A stretch of 64,000 bases of DNA from contig NZ_JABBGM010000004.1 of the NCBI RefSeq assembly GCF_012927405.1, positions 186,001 through 250,000 of the forward strand. Reading direction: 5' to 3'. Source of the stretch: Novosphingobium olei. Its GTDB lineage: Bacteria; Pseudomonadota; Alphaproteobacteria; Sphingomonadales; Sphingomonadaceae. Shown here piece after piece: positions 17,868 through 26,374 of this stretch. The position numbers and the translations under genes are program-made. Below the pieces are notes generated by a model. It had not been told where the DNA came from. It made no database searches and worked only from the letters and a program-made list of their open reading frames with translations. Each line of letters opens with the position of its first letter. Position 1 is the stretch's first letter.

Positions 17868-19309
17868 TCCTTCAAACGCGCCGCAACCGCGCGCAAATCC
17901 TCGGCAAAGCGCTGCTCCTCACCGGCCCGGGCATCGTCCTGAAGCCGCAGCAGGTAGCTCGGGTGCGTGGTGAGCCACAGTTCGGTTCCGTCATCCAGCA
18001 CATGGGGGCGGCTGCGCTCCTTCTGCACGCTGACCGTGCGGCCCAGCAGCGAGCGCGCCGCGCTGGCCCCGAGCGCAAGGATCAGGCGCGGGCGGACCAG
18101 CAAGCGCTCGCTTTCGACCCACCAGCGGCAGATGTCGATCTCCTTGGCGGTGGGCGACTGGTGCAGCCGCCGCTTGCCCCTTGGGACGAACTTGAAATGC
18201 TTGACCGCATTGGTGAGCCAGGCGTCGCCAAGATCGATCCCGGCCTGTTCGAGATGGGATCGCAGAACCTGCCCCGCCGGGCCCACGAAAGGCCGGCCCT
18301 GCTGTTCCTCGACATCGCCCGGCTGTTCGCCGACGATCATCAACGGCGCGTGCGAAGGCCCCTCGCCTGCCACCGCACTCGTGCCGTTGCAGCCGATTGG
18401 GCATCGGCGACAGGCTTCGATGTCCTTCGCAATCTGCTTGAGGTTTACGGGGCGTTCCTGATCCTGGAACACCGGCTTTCCGCTTTCCACCATCGTCGCC
18501 TCGCGCGCCTGGGCCGTGGCGACGAGCTCGGGAATGAGCGTCGCTTCGGGCATGTTCTTCCAGTACTTGCGGGGCATCTCCTTGAGCATGGCCCCGATCT
18601 TCAAACGCGCGGGATTGAAGATCGACGCATAATAGCGCCGCCACAGGTCCTCGGTGGGATCGCCGGAGGGGGCATCGGCGCGTTCGGCCGGCGGCCCTTC
18701 CTGCAACGTCTCCCCATCCCAGTTAAGCGTGCCCTGCGGGGTGAGGATCGACCAGCGCATGGTGGTGAAGCGCCGGACGAAAAACCCGGCATTGGCGCGC
18801 AGGATATGATGTTCGGGTTCGAACCAGGCGACATAGCGTTCCGCGCCATCTTCTTCCTCGACAACGCGGAAACGCAGGAAGGCGCGCATCTTGTGGATAT
18901 CGCGCCGCACCTGGCGGGCCAGCCTGTCAGCCTGACCCACATCGGCATCGGCGGCATCCTCCATCAAACGGGGGCGCGACTGCAAACGCCAGAGCAGCCG
19001 GTAAAGCAGATCAAATCTTTTAGAATCAGAATGCAGGATGACGCTCTGGGCAATCTGCAGGAACTGCCGAGACACGCGTGGTTGCGGCGCTTCCGCAGGG
19101 GGCACGGGCAGGCGGCGGTCCCCTTGCGCGAACAGGTCGCCGCCCGCACTGCCCCCCGCTCCGTGGGGCGCTTCCCATACCACGCGGTCTGGCGGAACGT
19201 CGCACTGGACCAGACGCCGCGCCTGATCGCGCCAGCCATCAAAATCGTCGGGCGCTGCCAGCGTGACAAGCCAGGCGTGGGGCAGCCGCATGTCGCGAAA
19301 CGGCTTCAT
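17855..19309 (-). CDS. udgX: UdgX family uracil-DNA binding protein with N-terminal DUF4130 domain
   Basis: UdgX is a uracil-DNA glycosylase relative that, in mycobacteria, stays covalently attached to the abasic site through a histidine. The 484-residue protein has an N-terminal DUF4130-type domain (about 1-270) and a C-terminal Fe-S UDG domain. Visible features: Cys300, Cys303 and Cys307 (CRRCPIGC), Cys394, the uracil-pocket motif GEQPGD at 327-332, and the hallmark loop KRRLHQ at 379-384 with the presumptive cross-linking His383; HPSYLL follows at 449. The family loop is usually KRRIHQ, so Leu replaces Ile. ATG 19309 overlaps the stop of the radical SAM gene (ATGA). It precedes dnaE2 by 7 bp. 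Confidence 0.93.
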   Translation of the reverse strand: MKPFRDMRLPHAWLVTLAAPDDFDGWRDQARRLVQCDVPPDRVVWEAPHGAGGSAGGDLFAQGDRRLPVPPAEAPQPRVSRQFLQIAQSVILHSDSKRFDLLYRLLWRLQSRPRLMEDAADADVGQADRLARQVRRDIHKMRAFLRFRVVEEEDGAERYVAWFEPEHHILRANAGFFVRRFTTMRWSILTPQGTLNWDGETLQEGPPAERADAPSGDPTEDLWRRYYASIFNPARLKIGAMLKEMPRKYWKNMPEATLIPELVATAQAREATMVESGKPVFQDQERPVNLKQIAKDIEACRRCPIGCNGTSAVAGEGPSHAPLMIVGEQPGDVEEQQGRPFVGPAGQVLRSHLEQAGIDLGDAWLTNAVKHFKFVPRGKRRLHQSPTAKEIDICRWWVESERLLVRPRLILALGASAARSLLGRTVSVQKERSRPHVLDDGTELWLTTHPSYLLRLQDDARAGEEQRFAEDLRAVAARLKELTS

Positions 19310-20553
19310 GCCGCAAACAGCTCGAGCTGCTCCGCCTTCTTCGGCGCGACGAGCGTGCGCAAGTCGGCCTTGTCGGTCAGGAGGACCGGGCGCCAGTCTT
19401 CGGCGACAAGGAACGGCCGCACCTTCGCCAGCGAGACCGTAAGCCGGGCAATGTCATCAAGCCGCAGGCGGCGCTGGCGGCGAGCGGCGAGGATCGCATT
19501 GACCGCCCGCACGCCAAGGCCCGGCACGCGCAGCAGCGCTTCGCGCGGGGCACGATTGACATCGACAGGAAAGCGATCCCGAAACTTCAGAGCCCAGGCG
19601 AGCTTGGGATCGATATCGAGCGGAAGCATGCCGCCGGCATCGGTCGCCTGCTGCACTTCACCCGGGGCATAGCCGTAAAAGCGCATCAGCCAGTCGGACT
19701 GGTAAAGCCGGTGTTCGCGGATTAGCGGCGGGCGCTTGAGCGGCAGGACGGCGCTGGCGTCAGGGATCGGGCTGAACGCGGAATAGTAGACGCGGCGCAA
19801 GCTGAAACGATCGTAGAGCGTGCTGGCGCGACCGACGATATCGGCATCGCTGGCCGCATCGGCGCCGACGATCATCTGGGTGGATTGCCCGGCAGGGGCG
19901 AACTTCGGAGCCGATCTGAACTTGCGGCGCGCATCCCGGGCTTCGACGATCGCGTCCTTGACCGTGCCCATCGCTCCTTCGATCTGACCGGCCGACTTGT
20001 CCGGCGCGAGGCGGGTGAGCCCGGCGACCGTCGGCAGTTCGACGTTAATCGACACGCGATCGGCATAGAGCCCCGCCCGGGCGACCAGTTCGGGATCGGC
20101 CTCGGGGATCGTCTTGAGGTGGATATATCCTCGAAAATCGTGTTCTTCCCGAAGGATGCGCGCGACTTCTATCAACTGCTCCATGGTGTGACTGGAGCTC
20201 TTGACGATGCCCGAGGAGAGAAACAGCCCTTCGATATAGTTGCGGCGATAGAACGCCAGAGTCAGGTCCACGACCTCTTGCGGGGTGAAGCGCGCGCGCC
20301 GCGTGTTCGAGCTCTTGCGATTGATGCAGTAGTGGCAATCGAACACGCAGTGGTTGGTCAGCAGGATCTTGAGCAACGAGATGCAGCGGCCATCGGGCGC
20401 ATAGGCGTGGCAGATGCCCATGCCCTCGGTCGAGCCGATGCCCTTCCCGCCCTTGCTGTTGCGCTTGGCCGTGCCCGACGATGCGCAGGAGGCATCGTAC
20501 TTGGCGGCATCAGCCAGGATTTCGAGTCGTTCCATGACGGTTTGCTGGGCCAT
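19306..20553 (-). CDS. Putative DNA modification/repair radical SAM protein
   Basis: A 415-residue radical SAM enzyme of the family genomically linked to UdgX/DUF4130 proteins; its reaction is unknown. The cluster-binding motif CX3CX2C is Cys69, Cys73, Cys76 (HCVFDCHYC). A C-terminal helix-hairpin-helix (LLRVPGLGVRAVNAILAAR) implies DNA contact. The start is set at ATG 20553 (MAQQTVMERL); a further upstream frame crosses the LexA box and is rejected. The box at 20556-20570 ends 3 bp from this ATG, leaving no room for a normal leader, so translation could be leaderless or begin at ATG 20535. First gene of the operon with udgX and dnaE2. Confidence 0.9.
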   Translation of the reverse strand: MAQQTVMERLEILADAAKYDASCASSGTAKRNSKGGKGIGSTEGMGICHAYAPDGRCISLLKILLTNHCVFDCHYCINRKSSNTRRARFTPQEVVDLTLAFYRRNYIEGLFLSSGIVKSSSHTMEQLIEVARILREEHDFRGYIHLKTIPEADPELVARAGLYADRVSINVELPTVAGLTRLAPDKSAGQIEGAMGTVKDAIVEARDARRKFRSAPKFAPAGQSTQMIVGADAASDADIVGRASTLYDRFSLRRVYYSAFSPIPDASAVLPLKRPPLIREHRLYQSDWLMRFYGYAPGEVQQATDAGGMLPLDIDPKLAWALKFRDRFPVDVNRAPREALLRVPGLGVRAVNAILAARRQRRLRLDDIARLTVSLAKVRPFLVAEDWRPVLLTDKADLRTLVAPKKAEQLELFAA

Positions 20554-20555
20554 TC

Positions 20556-20570
20556 GTTCTCTATACGTTC
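20556..20570 (-). promoter_or_regulatory. LexA operator of the rSAM-udgX-dnaE2 operon
   Basis: On the plus strand GTTCTCTATACGTTC is an exact GTTC-N7-GTTC box. Read toward the operon it is GAAC-GTATAGA-GAAC, and the spacer contains TATAGA, a good -10 hexamer; a weak -35 (TGGCCA) lies 17 bases upstream of it. LexA would therefore sit exactly on the promoter. Confidence 0.85.
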
Positions 20571-20710
20571 CAATGTTGGGTATGGCCAGAGGGAAGCCTT
20601 GCTCGCTGAGACAGCCCGTTGGGGAAATGCGAGTGCCTTGGCGCGAGGAACCGGGCAGAGCCCTGCGCGGTTGATTGGCGAGTGGACGGGACCCTTGGAG
20701 ATTCAATGTC

Positions 20711-21604
20711 ATGCCGATGATCGAAACGCGCGACGGGACTAGCCTCTACGTCAAGTCCTGGGGTGAGGGCGCGCCCGTCATCCTGATCCACGGCTGGCCT
20801 CTGTCGGGCGATTCCTGGGATCCGATCAGCCACACCCTGGCCGAGGCCGGATATCGCGCGATCGCCTATGATCGGCGCGGGTTCGGACGTTCCGACCAGC
20901 CATCGGGCGGTTATGACTATGACACGTTCGCCGACGATCTGGCTGACGTCATGGCCGCGACCGGGGCAAGCGACAACGTGACGCTGGTGGGCTTCTCGAT
21001 GGGCGGCGGCGAGATCGCCCGCTACATGTCGCGCCACGGCGGACGCGGGGTTGCGCGGGTGGCGCTGGTGTCCTCGGTCGTGCCCTACATGCTCAAGACC
21101 GAAGACAATCCCGAAGGCGTGCCGCAATCGACCTTCGACCAGATGACCGATGGCATGCTGGAGGATCGGGCCAAGTTCATGGCCTCGTTCTTCAAGGATT
21201 TCTATGGCGTGGGCTGGATCAGCCAGCCGGTGAGCGACGAGGTCCTGCAGCTTTCGTGGGCGACCGCGATGATGGCAGGACTGCGCCCTACGCTCGCCGC
21301 GGCGAAGGCCTTTGCCACCACGGATTTCCGCCCTGACCTGCCATCCTTTACCGTGCCGACGCTGGTCATTCACGGTACTTCGGACAAGACCGTGCCGATC
21401 GAGGCAACGGGACGCGCGGTGGCGCGGGCGGTGCCCCACGCGACGCTGATCGAATACGATGGCGAACCGCACGGCGTGTTTGCGACGCAGGTCGAACGGC
21501 TCAAAGCCAATCTGCTCGACTTCCTTGCCGGACGCGATCCGGATGATCGGCAGGAAGTGCTGGATGCCATGACCGCAAGCGCGATGGTAACGCCGCCTGT
21601 GTGA
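20711..21604 (+). CDS. Alpha/beta hydrolase (non-heme chloroperoxidase/arylesterase type)
   Basis: A 297-residue serine hydrolase. The nucleophile elbow is GFSMGGGE with Ser96, the oxyanion strand is ILIHGWP near residue 26, and the acid and His are in HGTSDKTVPI and EYDGEPHGVF near the C-terminus. This pattern fits the bromo/chloroperoxidase-like esterases. No signal peptide. ATG 20711 is preceded by GGAG at 20697-20700. It is transcribed divergently from the radical SAM operon and converges on imuB, so it splits what is often a contiguous imuA-imuB-dnaE2 cassette; its substrate and any role in DNA damage are unknown. Confidence 0.88.
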   Translation: MPMIETRDGTSLYVKSWGEGAPVILIHGWPLSGDSWDPISHTLAEAGYRAIAYDRRGFGRSDQPSGGYDYDTFADDLADVMAATGASDNVTLVGFSMGGGEIARYMSRHGGRGVARVALVSSVVPYMLKTEDNPEGVPQSTFDQMTDGMLEDRAKFMASFFKDFYGVGWISQPVSDEVLQLSWATAMMAGLRPTLAAAKAFATTDFRPDLPSFTVPTLVIHGTSDKTVPIEATGRAVARAVPHATLIEYDGEPHGVFATQVERLKANLLDFLAGRDPDDRQEVLDAMTASAMVTPPV

Positions 21605-21622
21605 GGGGCCGTCTGAGATCGA

Positions 21623-23212
21623 TCAGGCCGAAAGACCCTGGATGAACCATTCGGGCAAGCCGCCACGGCCATCCCCTGCGATGCCGTGGCGGTAGATCCA
21701 GAAGCGCCGGCCCTCTTCATCCTCGATGCGGTAGTAGTCGCGCAGGCGCACGCTGGAGCGTTCGCGCCACCATTCGGGTGCGATGCGTTCAGGCCCTTCG
21801 GCACGCGCAATCACGTGCCGCCGTCCCCGCCAGCCGAACACGCGCGGCAAGCCATCGGGCGCGGCATAGATCACCGCAATCGATTCAGGACGATCCAGTA
21901 TTTTCAAGGGCCTGTGATGAAATTCGAATTCTTCCTGTGAAGTTCTGACGGGCGCCAAGGGCGGCTGCCAGCGTTGTGCGCGTTCGGGCAGATGGCTTGC
22001 CTGTGGCACCGGGCGCCGCACCGCCTGCGATCCCAGGCGCACCGTCAGCCGATCGATGCATGTGGCAAGGCTCGTGCCGTGCCGCTCTGCCGCCGCTTCG
22101 AGATCGCTTTGCGCCAGCGCCAGTGGCTCGGTCCACGAAGCGCGCAGCCGCACCATCTCGATGCCGAAGCCTGCATCCACATCGTCGAGCCGCGCGGCGA
22201 ACAGGCGGACGAGATGCGCCGGATCGCGCGATGCGGCAGACATCTCGAGCTGACGGAAAATGACATCGCCATCGACCTTCCACAGCCCGAGTTCGAGCCG
22301 GCGCGCGCCCTGCCCCTGCCCTTCCAGCACGCGCGCCATGTCATCGGCGAGATCGGCGGCGACCCGATCGAGCAGGGCGCGATGGCGGATCGGCTCCATT
22401 AGCCGGCGCTGAACCATCGGCGCTTCCACGCCGATCACCGGCAGGGCCGGTTCAGGCAGGCGGCCGAGCAACTGGTCGAGCCGGACGAGCGGATTGGCGG
22501 CGGGCGCGCGGCGATTGCGAAAACGGCGAGCAAGGTTCTCGCGCTCGACCATGGCAAGATCCTCGATCCGCTTGAGCCCCAGCCGGCGCAGCAGCAGCTG
22601 GACATCATCGTCCAGGCGCAGCGCCGCGACCGGCAGCGGGCCGAGGCGGCGGGCAATATCCTCCTCGCCCGAGAGAATCGCACCTTGCGGGCCGAAATGG
22701 GCGAGCGCCCAGGCGGCCCCTGCCGTGGGAGCGAGTGCAATGCGCGCGGCAAGGCCCCGCCCCTGCATAAGGCGCACGGCATCGGCGACCAGCGCCTGCT
22801 CGCCGCCGAACAGGTGTGCCGCGCCGGTGATGTCGACGATCAGGCCATCGGGCGGATCGAGCGCGCTCCACGGCCCCCAGCGCTGCGCCCACAGCGCCAG
22901 GCGTTCGAGAAAGGCGAGATCGCCGCCTGGATCCGCCGGATGCACCACGAGTCCCGGGCACAGCGCACGGGCATCGGCCAGCATCATGCCGGCAGCGGCG
23001 CCCTGGTCATGAGCGGCAGCGTTGACCGCAGCGATGCGGGGGCCATGCGCGCTTTCGCCAACGAGCACGACCGGGGCGGCATCGGCGCCCTCCCCCCGTC
23101 TGCAGCCTTCAGCCTGCCGCCAGCGATCGATCGCCAGATGCGCGCACCAGATCGCCAGCACCCGACGTGGCGGGAATGGTGGCGGGGCTGAAAGCGAGTT
23201 CGGAGCCTTCAT
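21623..23212 (-). CDS. imuB: ImuB, catalytically inactive Y-family polymerase homolog
   Basis: ImuB links the beta clamp to DnaE2 during translesion synthesis. The 529-residue protein has the Y-family core (RRVLAIWCAHLAIDRWR, then GLIVDITGAAHLFGGE, LGLKRIEDLAM as the HhH region) and a long C-terminal DUF6504-type region (RRFWIYRHGIAGDGRGG). The polymerase carboxylates are not conserved, as expected for ImuB. I chose ATG 23212 (MKAPNS). This makes the gene overlap imuA by 104 bp in another frame; a GTG within RRV about 75 bp downstream is a possible shorter start but has no ribosome binding site. Confidence 0.9.
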   Translation of the reverse strand: MKAPNSLSAPPPFPPRRVLAIWCAHLAIDRWRQAEGCRRGEGADAAPVVLVGESAHGPRIAAVNAAAHDQGAAAGMMLADARALCPGLVVHPADPGGDLAFLERLALWAQRWGPWSALDPPDGLIVDITGAAHLFGGEQALVADAVRLMQGRGLAARIALAPTAGAAWALAHFGPQGAILSGEEDIARRLGPLPVAALRLDDDVQLLLRRLGLKRIEDLAMVERENLARRFRNRRAPAANPLVRLDQLLGRLPEPALPVIGVEAPMVQRRLMEPIRHRALLDRVAADLADDMARVLEGQGQGARRLELGLWKVDGDVIFRQLEMSAASRDPAHLVRLFAARLDDVDAGFGIEMVRLRASWTEPLALAQSDLEAAAERHGTSLATCIDRLTVRLGSQAVRRPVPQASHLPERAQRWQPPLAPVRTSQEEFEFHHRPLKILDRPESIAVIYAAPDGLPRVFGWRGRRHVIARAEGPERIAPEWWRERSSVRLRDYYRIEDEEGRRFWIYRHGIAGDGRGGLPEWFIQGLSA

Positions 23213-23897
23213 CGCGCAAGGTCCATTGTCCGGGTTGGAAAGTGTGGGCGCGGAACAGTTCGGCGCGCCAGCTTGCGGCGCCGGGTGCGTGAGCGTTCCA
23301 GCGCGGCGCAAGGGAAGGCGCGGCCACGACCTTCCAGCGCATCCGCGCCGAGCCGAGGTCGCACGCCGCATCGAGCCGCACCAGCCACAAGGGGACGCCA
23401 TGCCTTTCCGCCGCCAGACTGAGCCGGCGCGAAGCGGTGAAATCAAGCGCCTTGGGGTTGCCCGCAATCTCGCCAATGACGAAGGCAAGATCGCGACAAC
23501 GCAATCCTTCCTCGAGCGCGAACAGCGCATCCTCGGCCTTGTCGGCGGCCACGTGGATCAGGCGATGGCGCAAGTCGGGCGGAAGGCCGGGGCGATAGGG
23601 CCGGCCCGAGAGACGGCGCGCGGCCTTGTCCTGCACCCACAGCCAGGCGCGTTCGTCGGGCGTGTCAGCCGCAGGATCACCGGGGGCACAGCGCCAGCCT
23701 TCGTTGCGCAGCGCTTCACGCGCGAGCGAGAGGGCAAAGCCTGCGCTGCTCCCTTCCCCGCCAGAAGCGAAGATTTCGGCATGGCGGCAACCGGTGGCGA
23801 TACCGGGTCGCCAGCGCGCGGTGCGTTCAGAGGCAGAAAGCCCGCGGACAAGCGCTGGCGGCAGGCCGGGCGGGATGGAGGGATTGAGGGACTGCAT
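23109..23897 (-). CDS. imuA: ImuA, RecA-like translesion accessory protein
   Basis: ImuA is the first gene of the mutagenesis cassette and is thought to work with ImuB and DnaE2 at lesions. The 262-residue product retains the ImuA pattern (WLWVQDKAARRLSGRPYRPGL, then LIHVAADKAEDALFALEEGL, LAFVIGEI, and LWLVR) but no clear Walker A motif. ATG 23897 lies 17 bp from the LexA box; a GGAG sits about 11 bases upstream on the coding strand. Its 3' end overlaps the imuB coding region by 104 bp, an unusually long overlap. Confidence 0.88.
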   Translation of the reverse strand: MQSLNPSIPPGLPPALVRGLSASERTARWRPGIATGCRHAEIFASGGEGSSAGFALSLAREALRNEGWRCAPGDPAADTPDERAWLWVQDKAARRLSGRPYRPGLPPDLRHRLIHVAADKAEDALFALEEGLRCRDLAFVIGEIAGNPKALDFTASRRLSLAAERHGVPLWLVRLDAACDLGSARMRWKVVAAPSLAPRWNAHAPGAASWRAELFRAHTFQPGQWTLRDEGSELAFSPATIPATSGAGDLVRASGDRSLAAG

Positions 23898-23914
23898 GGC
23901 GATTCGACTCCGAT

Positions 23915-23929
23915 GTTCTTATTATGTTC
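23915..23929 (-). promoter_or_regulatory. LexA operator and -10 of the imuA-imuB operon
   Basis: GTTCTTATTATGTTC is an exact GTTC-N7-GTTC box. On the coding (minus) strand the spacer reads ATAATAA, giving a -10 such as CATAAT, with TTGCAT 16 bases upstream as a plausible -35. An additional inverted repeat GTTCC-N6-GGAAC begins at 23926 and overlaps the box. Confidence 0.87.
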
Positions 23930-24044
23930 CAACATCGGAACGATGCAATCCGGATGTCCACAGGACTTCCCCTTGAGGAGAAAGCGGAACCAAGTGCGTC
24001 AGGCTCCCGTTGCAGGCCTAAGCAAAACAACAGGATGGAATGCC

Positions 24045-24527
24045 ATGAAATACGACCAGGGCGACCCGCAGGAGCTCAAGGACAAGTTCTGGAAGGCGCT
24101 GGCCGCCTCCCCTTACGTGATGCTCCAGCTCGATCAGGATCCCGATTCGGCCGCGCCGATGACCGCACAGCTCGACAAGGATGCCAACAGCGCGATCTGG
24201 TTCTTCACTTCGCGCGATAACCGCTTTGCGGCGATGGGCGCGGCCACTGCCACGTTCGCTTCCAAGGGCCATGACGTGTTCGCGCGCTTTGCCGGCAATC
24301 TGGTCGAGGAAACAAGCCGCGAGCGTCTGGACGAACAGTGGTCGAACTTCGTCGAGGCCTGGTTCCCGGGCGGGAAAGACGATCCCAACCTGCTGATGCT
24401 GCGCATGGATCTGGGCGACGCCTCGATCTGGGGCGGTGACCTTGGCGTTCTCGCCACCGTCAAGATGGCGCTCGGCATGAACGTGACCGACGACATCAAG
24501 GGCGGATTTGCCGAGACGACGCTCTAA
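24045..24527 (+). CDS. Pyridoxamine 5'-phosphate oxidase-like general stress protein
   Basis: A 160-residue single-domain protein of the FMN-binding split-barrel family. It begins with the family pattern DPQELKDKFWKALAASPYVMLQL, followed by IWFFTSRDNRFAAM and the C-terminal strand region with WGGDLGVL. Members are often called general stress proteins and bind FMN or F420; the reaction here is unknown. ATG 24045 matches the family N-terminus; a GTG at 23994 with GAGGAG upstream would add 17 residues. A strong terminator follows 23 bp after the stop. Confidence 0.83.
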   Translation: MKYDQGDPQELKDKFWKALAASPYVMLQLDQDPDSAAPMTAQLDKDANSAIWFFTSRDNRFAAMGAATATFASKGHDVFARFAGNLVEETSRERLDEQWSNFVEAWFPGGKDDPNLLMLRMDLGDASIWGGDLGVLATVKMALGMNVTDDIKGGFAETTL

Positions 24528-24550
24528 GCAAACGTCCCCCGAAAGAAGAA

Positions 24551-24582
24551 GGGCGCCTCCCACGCGGGAGACGCCCTTTTTT
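24551..24582 (+). terminator. Rho-independent terminator
   Basis: GGGCG-C-CTCCC / GGGAG-A-CGCCC forms an 11-position stem with one central mismatch and an ACGC loop, followed by six T residues at 24577-24582. The opposite side is U-rich (TTCTTCTTTC on the minus strand), so it may also end the convergent permease gene. Confidence 0.85.
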
Positions 24583-24600
24583 CTGGCCTGGACCGATCGA

Positions 24601-26178
24601 TCAGCTGATCGGCGGTACCGACTGGGGCGGCACGTCTTCGTCCTCTTCATGGACTTCGACGAGCCCGCGCCCGACGTGGCTCATGCGGAAGCCATAGGCG
24701 AAGTAGAACACCAAGCCGATCGCCCCCCAGACCGGCAGAACGATCATCGCCTCGAACGGCAGGTTGAAGAACAGGAACACGCAACCCACCGCCGCAATCG
24801 GACCGATCACCCACACCAGCGGGGTGCGGAAAGGACGAACGCGGTTGGGATCGCGCAGGCGCAGGATCAACACCGCAAGCGCGACCATGAAGAACGCGAA
24901 CAGCGTGCCCGAGTTGGAAATGTCCGCCAGCTGGCCCACGGGCAGCAGCGCCGCCGCGATTGCCACGAACACGCCGGTGACGATGGTCACGACGTGCGGA
25001 GTCTTCCACTTGGGGTGAACGCTGGCGAGCTTTTCGGGCAGCAGGCCGTCACGCGCCATCACGAAGAAGATGCGGGTCTGGCCGAACATCATCATCAGGA
25101 TGACCGAAGGCAGCGCAAGGTTCGCGGCAAGACCGATGAGATCCCCTGCCCACGAGTAGTTGACTGCGCGCAGGACGTGCGCCAGCGCCTCGTTCGAGCA
25201 CACCAGCGGTTCCTGGCCTTGTGCGGCGAGCGCAGCGCACTGCTGGGTGAACTCGGCCGAACCCGGAGGCACGCCCATACCCGTCGGCTGCGCACCGATC
25301 GCACCGATCGCCCCAGCCGCAACCAGCAGATAGAAGATCGTGCAAAGCGCAAGGCTACCGATCAGGCCGATCGGCACGTTGCGCTGCGGGTCCTTGGTTT
25401 CTTCGGCCGCAGTCGAGACCGCGTCGAAGCCGACATAAGCAAAGAAGATCGACGATGCTGCGCCAACGATGCCCATGCCCGAGGTACCGGCAGGGCCGAA
25501 CCAGCCATTCGGCGCGAACGGCATGAAGTGCGAACGGTCGAGCACAGGCAGGGTTAGAATGATGAACATGGTGAGTGCGGCAACCTTGATTGCCACCAGC
25601 ACGGCGTTGAACGTCGCACTTTCCTTGGTGCCACGCACCAGCAGGGCGGTAACGGCAAGCGCAACGAAGATCGCCGGGACGTTGATCAGGCCTGTCGAGA
25701 AATCAGGATGGGGAATGACCCCGTTCATCGTCCAGGTCGGCCCCGCTCGCAGCATGGCAGGTAGCTCAAAACCTGTCAGGCTTTTCACCAGGCCCATGAA
25801 ATAGCCGGACCAGCCCACCGAAACCGCAGATGCGGCGACGGCGTATTCGAGGATGAGCGCCCAGCCGACCATCCAGGCCAGCAATTCGCCCACGACCGCG
25901 TAGCTGTAGGTGTAGGCCGAGCCGGAGACCGGAACCATCGACGCGAGTTCAGAATAGCAGAGGGCCGCGACCGCGCAGACGAAGCCGGCGATGACGAAGC
26001 TCCACATCATGCCCGGGCCCGCCTTTTGTGCGGCGGCGGCCGTCAGAACGAAGATGCCGGTACCGATGATGGCGCCGACGCCGAGGAGGGTAAGCTGGAT
26101 TGGGCCGAGCGAGCGATGAAGGCCCTTCTTCTCGGCGGTGGCTAGAATGGCGTCGAGTGGTTTGACGCGACCGAACAT
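24601..26178 (-). CDS. APC-family amino acid permease
   Basis: A 525-residue inner-membrane secondary transporter with about 12 hydrophobic helices. The first helix carries the APC substrate motif [12 protein letters not shown], and helix 6 region includes [17 protein letters not shown], both typical of cationic amino acid/YfnA-like transporters. The tail is acidic ([12 protein letters not shown]). ATG 26178 ([10 protein letters not shown]) has GGGAGA about 7 bases upstream; longer in-frame extensions lack this. Substrate not determined from sequence. Divergent from panB with 196 bp between starts. Confidence 0.92.
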   Translation of the reverse strand: MFGRVKPLDAILATAEKKGLHRSLGPIQLTLLGVGAIIGTGIFVLTAAAAQKAGPGMMWSFVIAGFVCAVAALCYSELASMVPVSGSAYTYSYAVVGELLAWMVGWALILEYAVAASAVSVGWSGYFMGLVKSLTGFELPAMLRAGPTWTMNGVIPHPDFSTGLINVPAIFVALAVTALLVRGTKESATFNAVLVAIKVAALTMFIILTLPVLDRSHFMPFAPNGWFGPAGTSGMGIVGAASSIFFAYVGFDAVSTAAEETKDPQRNVPIGLIGSLALCTIFYLLVAAGAIGAIGAQPTGMGVPPGSAEFTQQCAALAAQGQEPLVCSNEALAHVLRAVNYSWAGDLIGLAANLALPSVILMMMFGQTRIFFVMARDGLLPEKLASVHPKWKTPHVVTIVTGVFVAIAAALLPVGQLADISNSGTLFAFFMVALAVLILRLRDPNRVRPFRTPLVWVIGPIAAVGCVFLFFNLPFEAMIVLPVWGAIGLVFYFAYGFRMSHVGRGLVEVHEEDEDVPPQSVPPIS

Positions 26179-26374
26179 GCATTTCTCCCGAACGCGGGGC
26201 GGCGCAACGCACCACCCCCTTGCGGTCGTTGCACCGGTAACCAGGTTATGCAAACGGACGCTAGCGGGAAGCGCCTGTGCCGCAAAGCGCTTTTTCCCCA
26301 GCCTTGCGCGGCTGCTTGCGGCATTTGGTGCAGCGGGTAGAAGCGCAAGGCCCGACGGGAGAGAACCTTTCAAT

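Noticed and set aside
23926..23941. GTTCC-N6-GGAAC inverted repeat next to the imuA box, resembling other bacterial damage boxes
   Set aside because: Alphaproteobacterial LexA recognises the direct repeat; the inverted repeat overlaps that box and is probably incidental.
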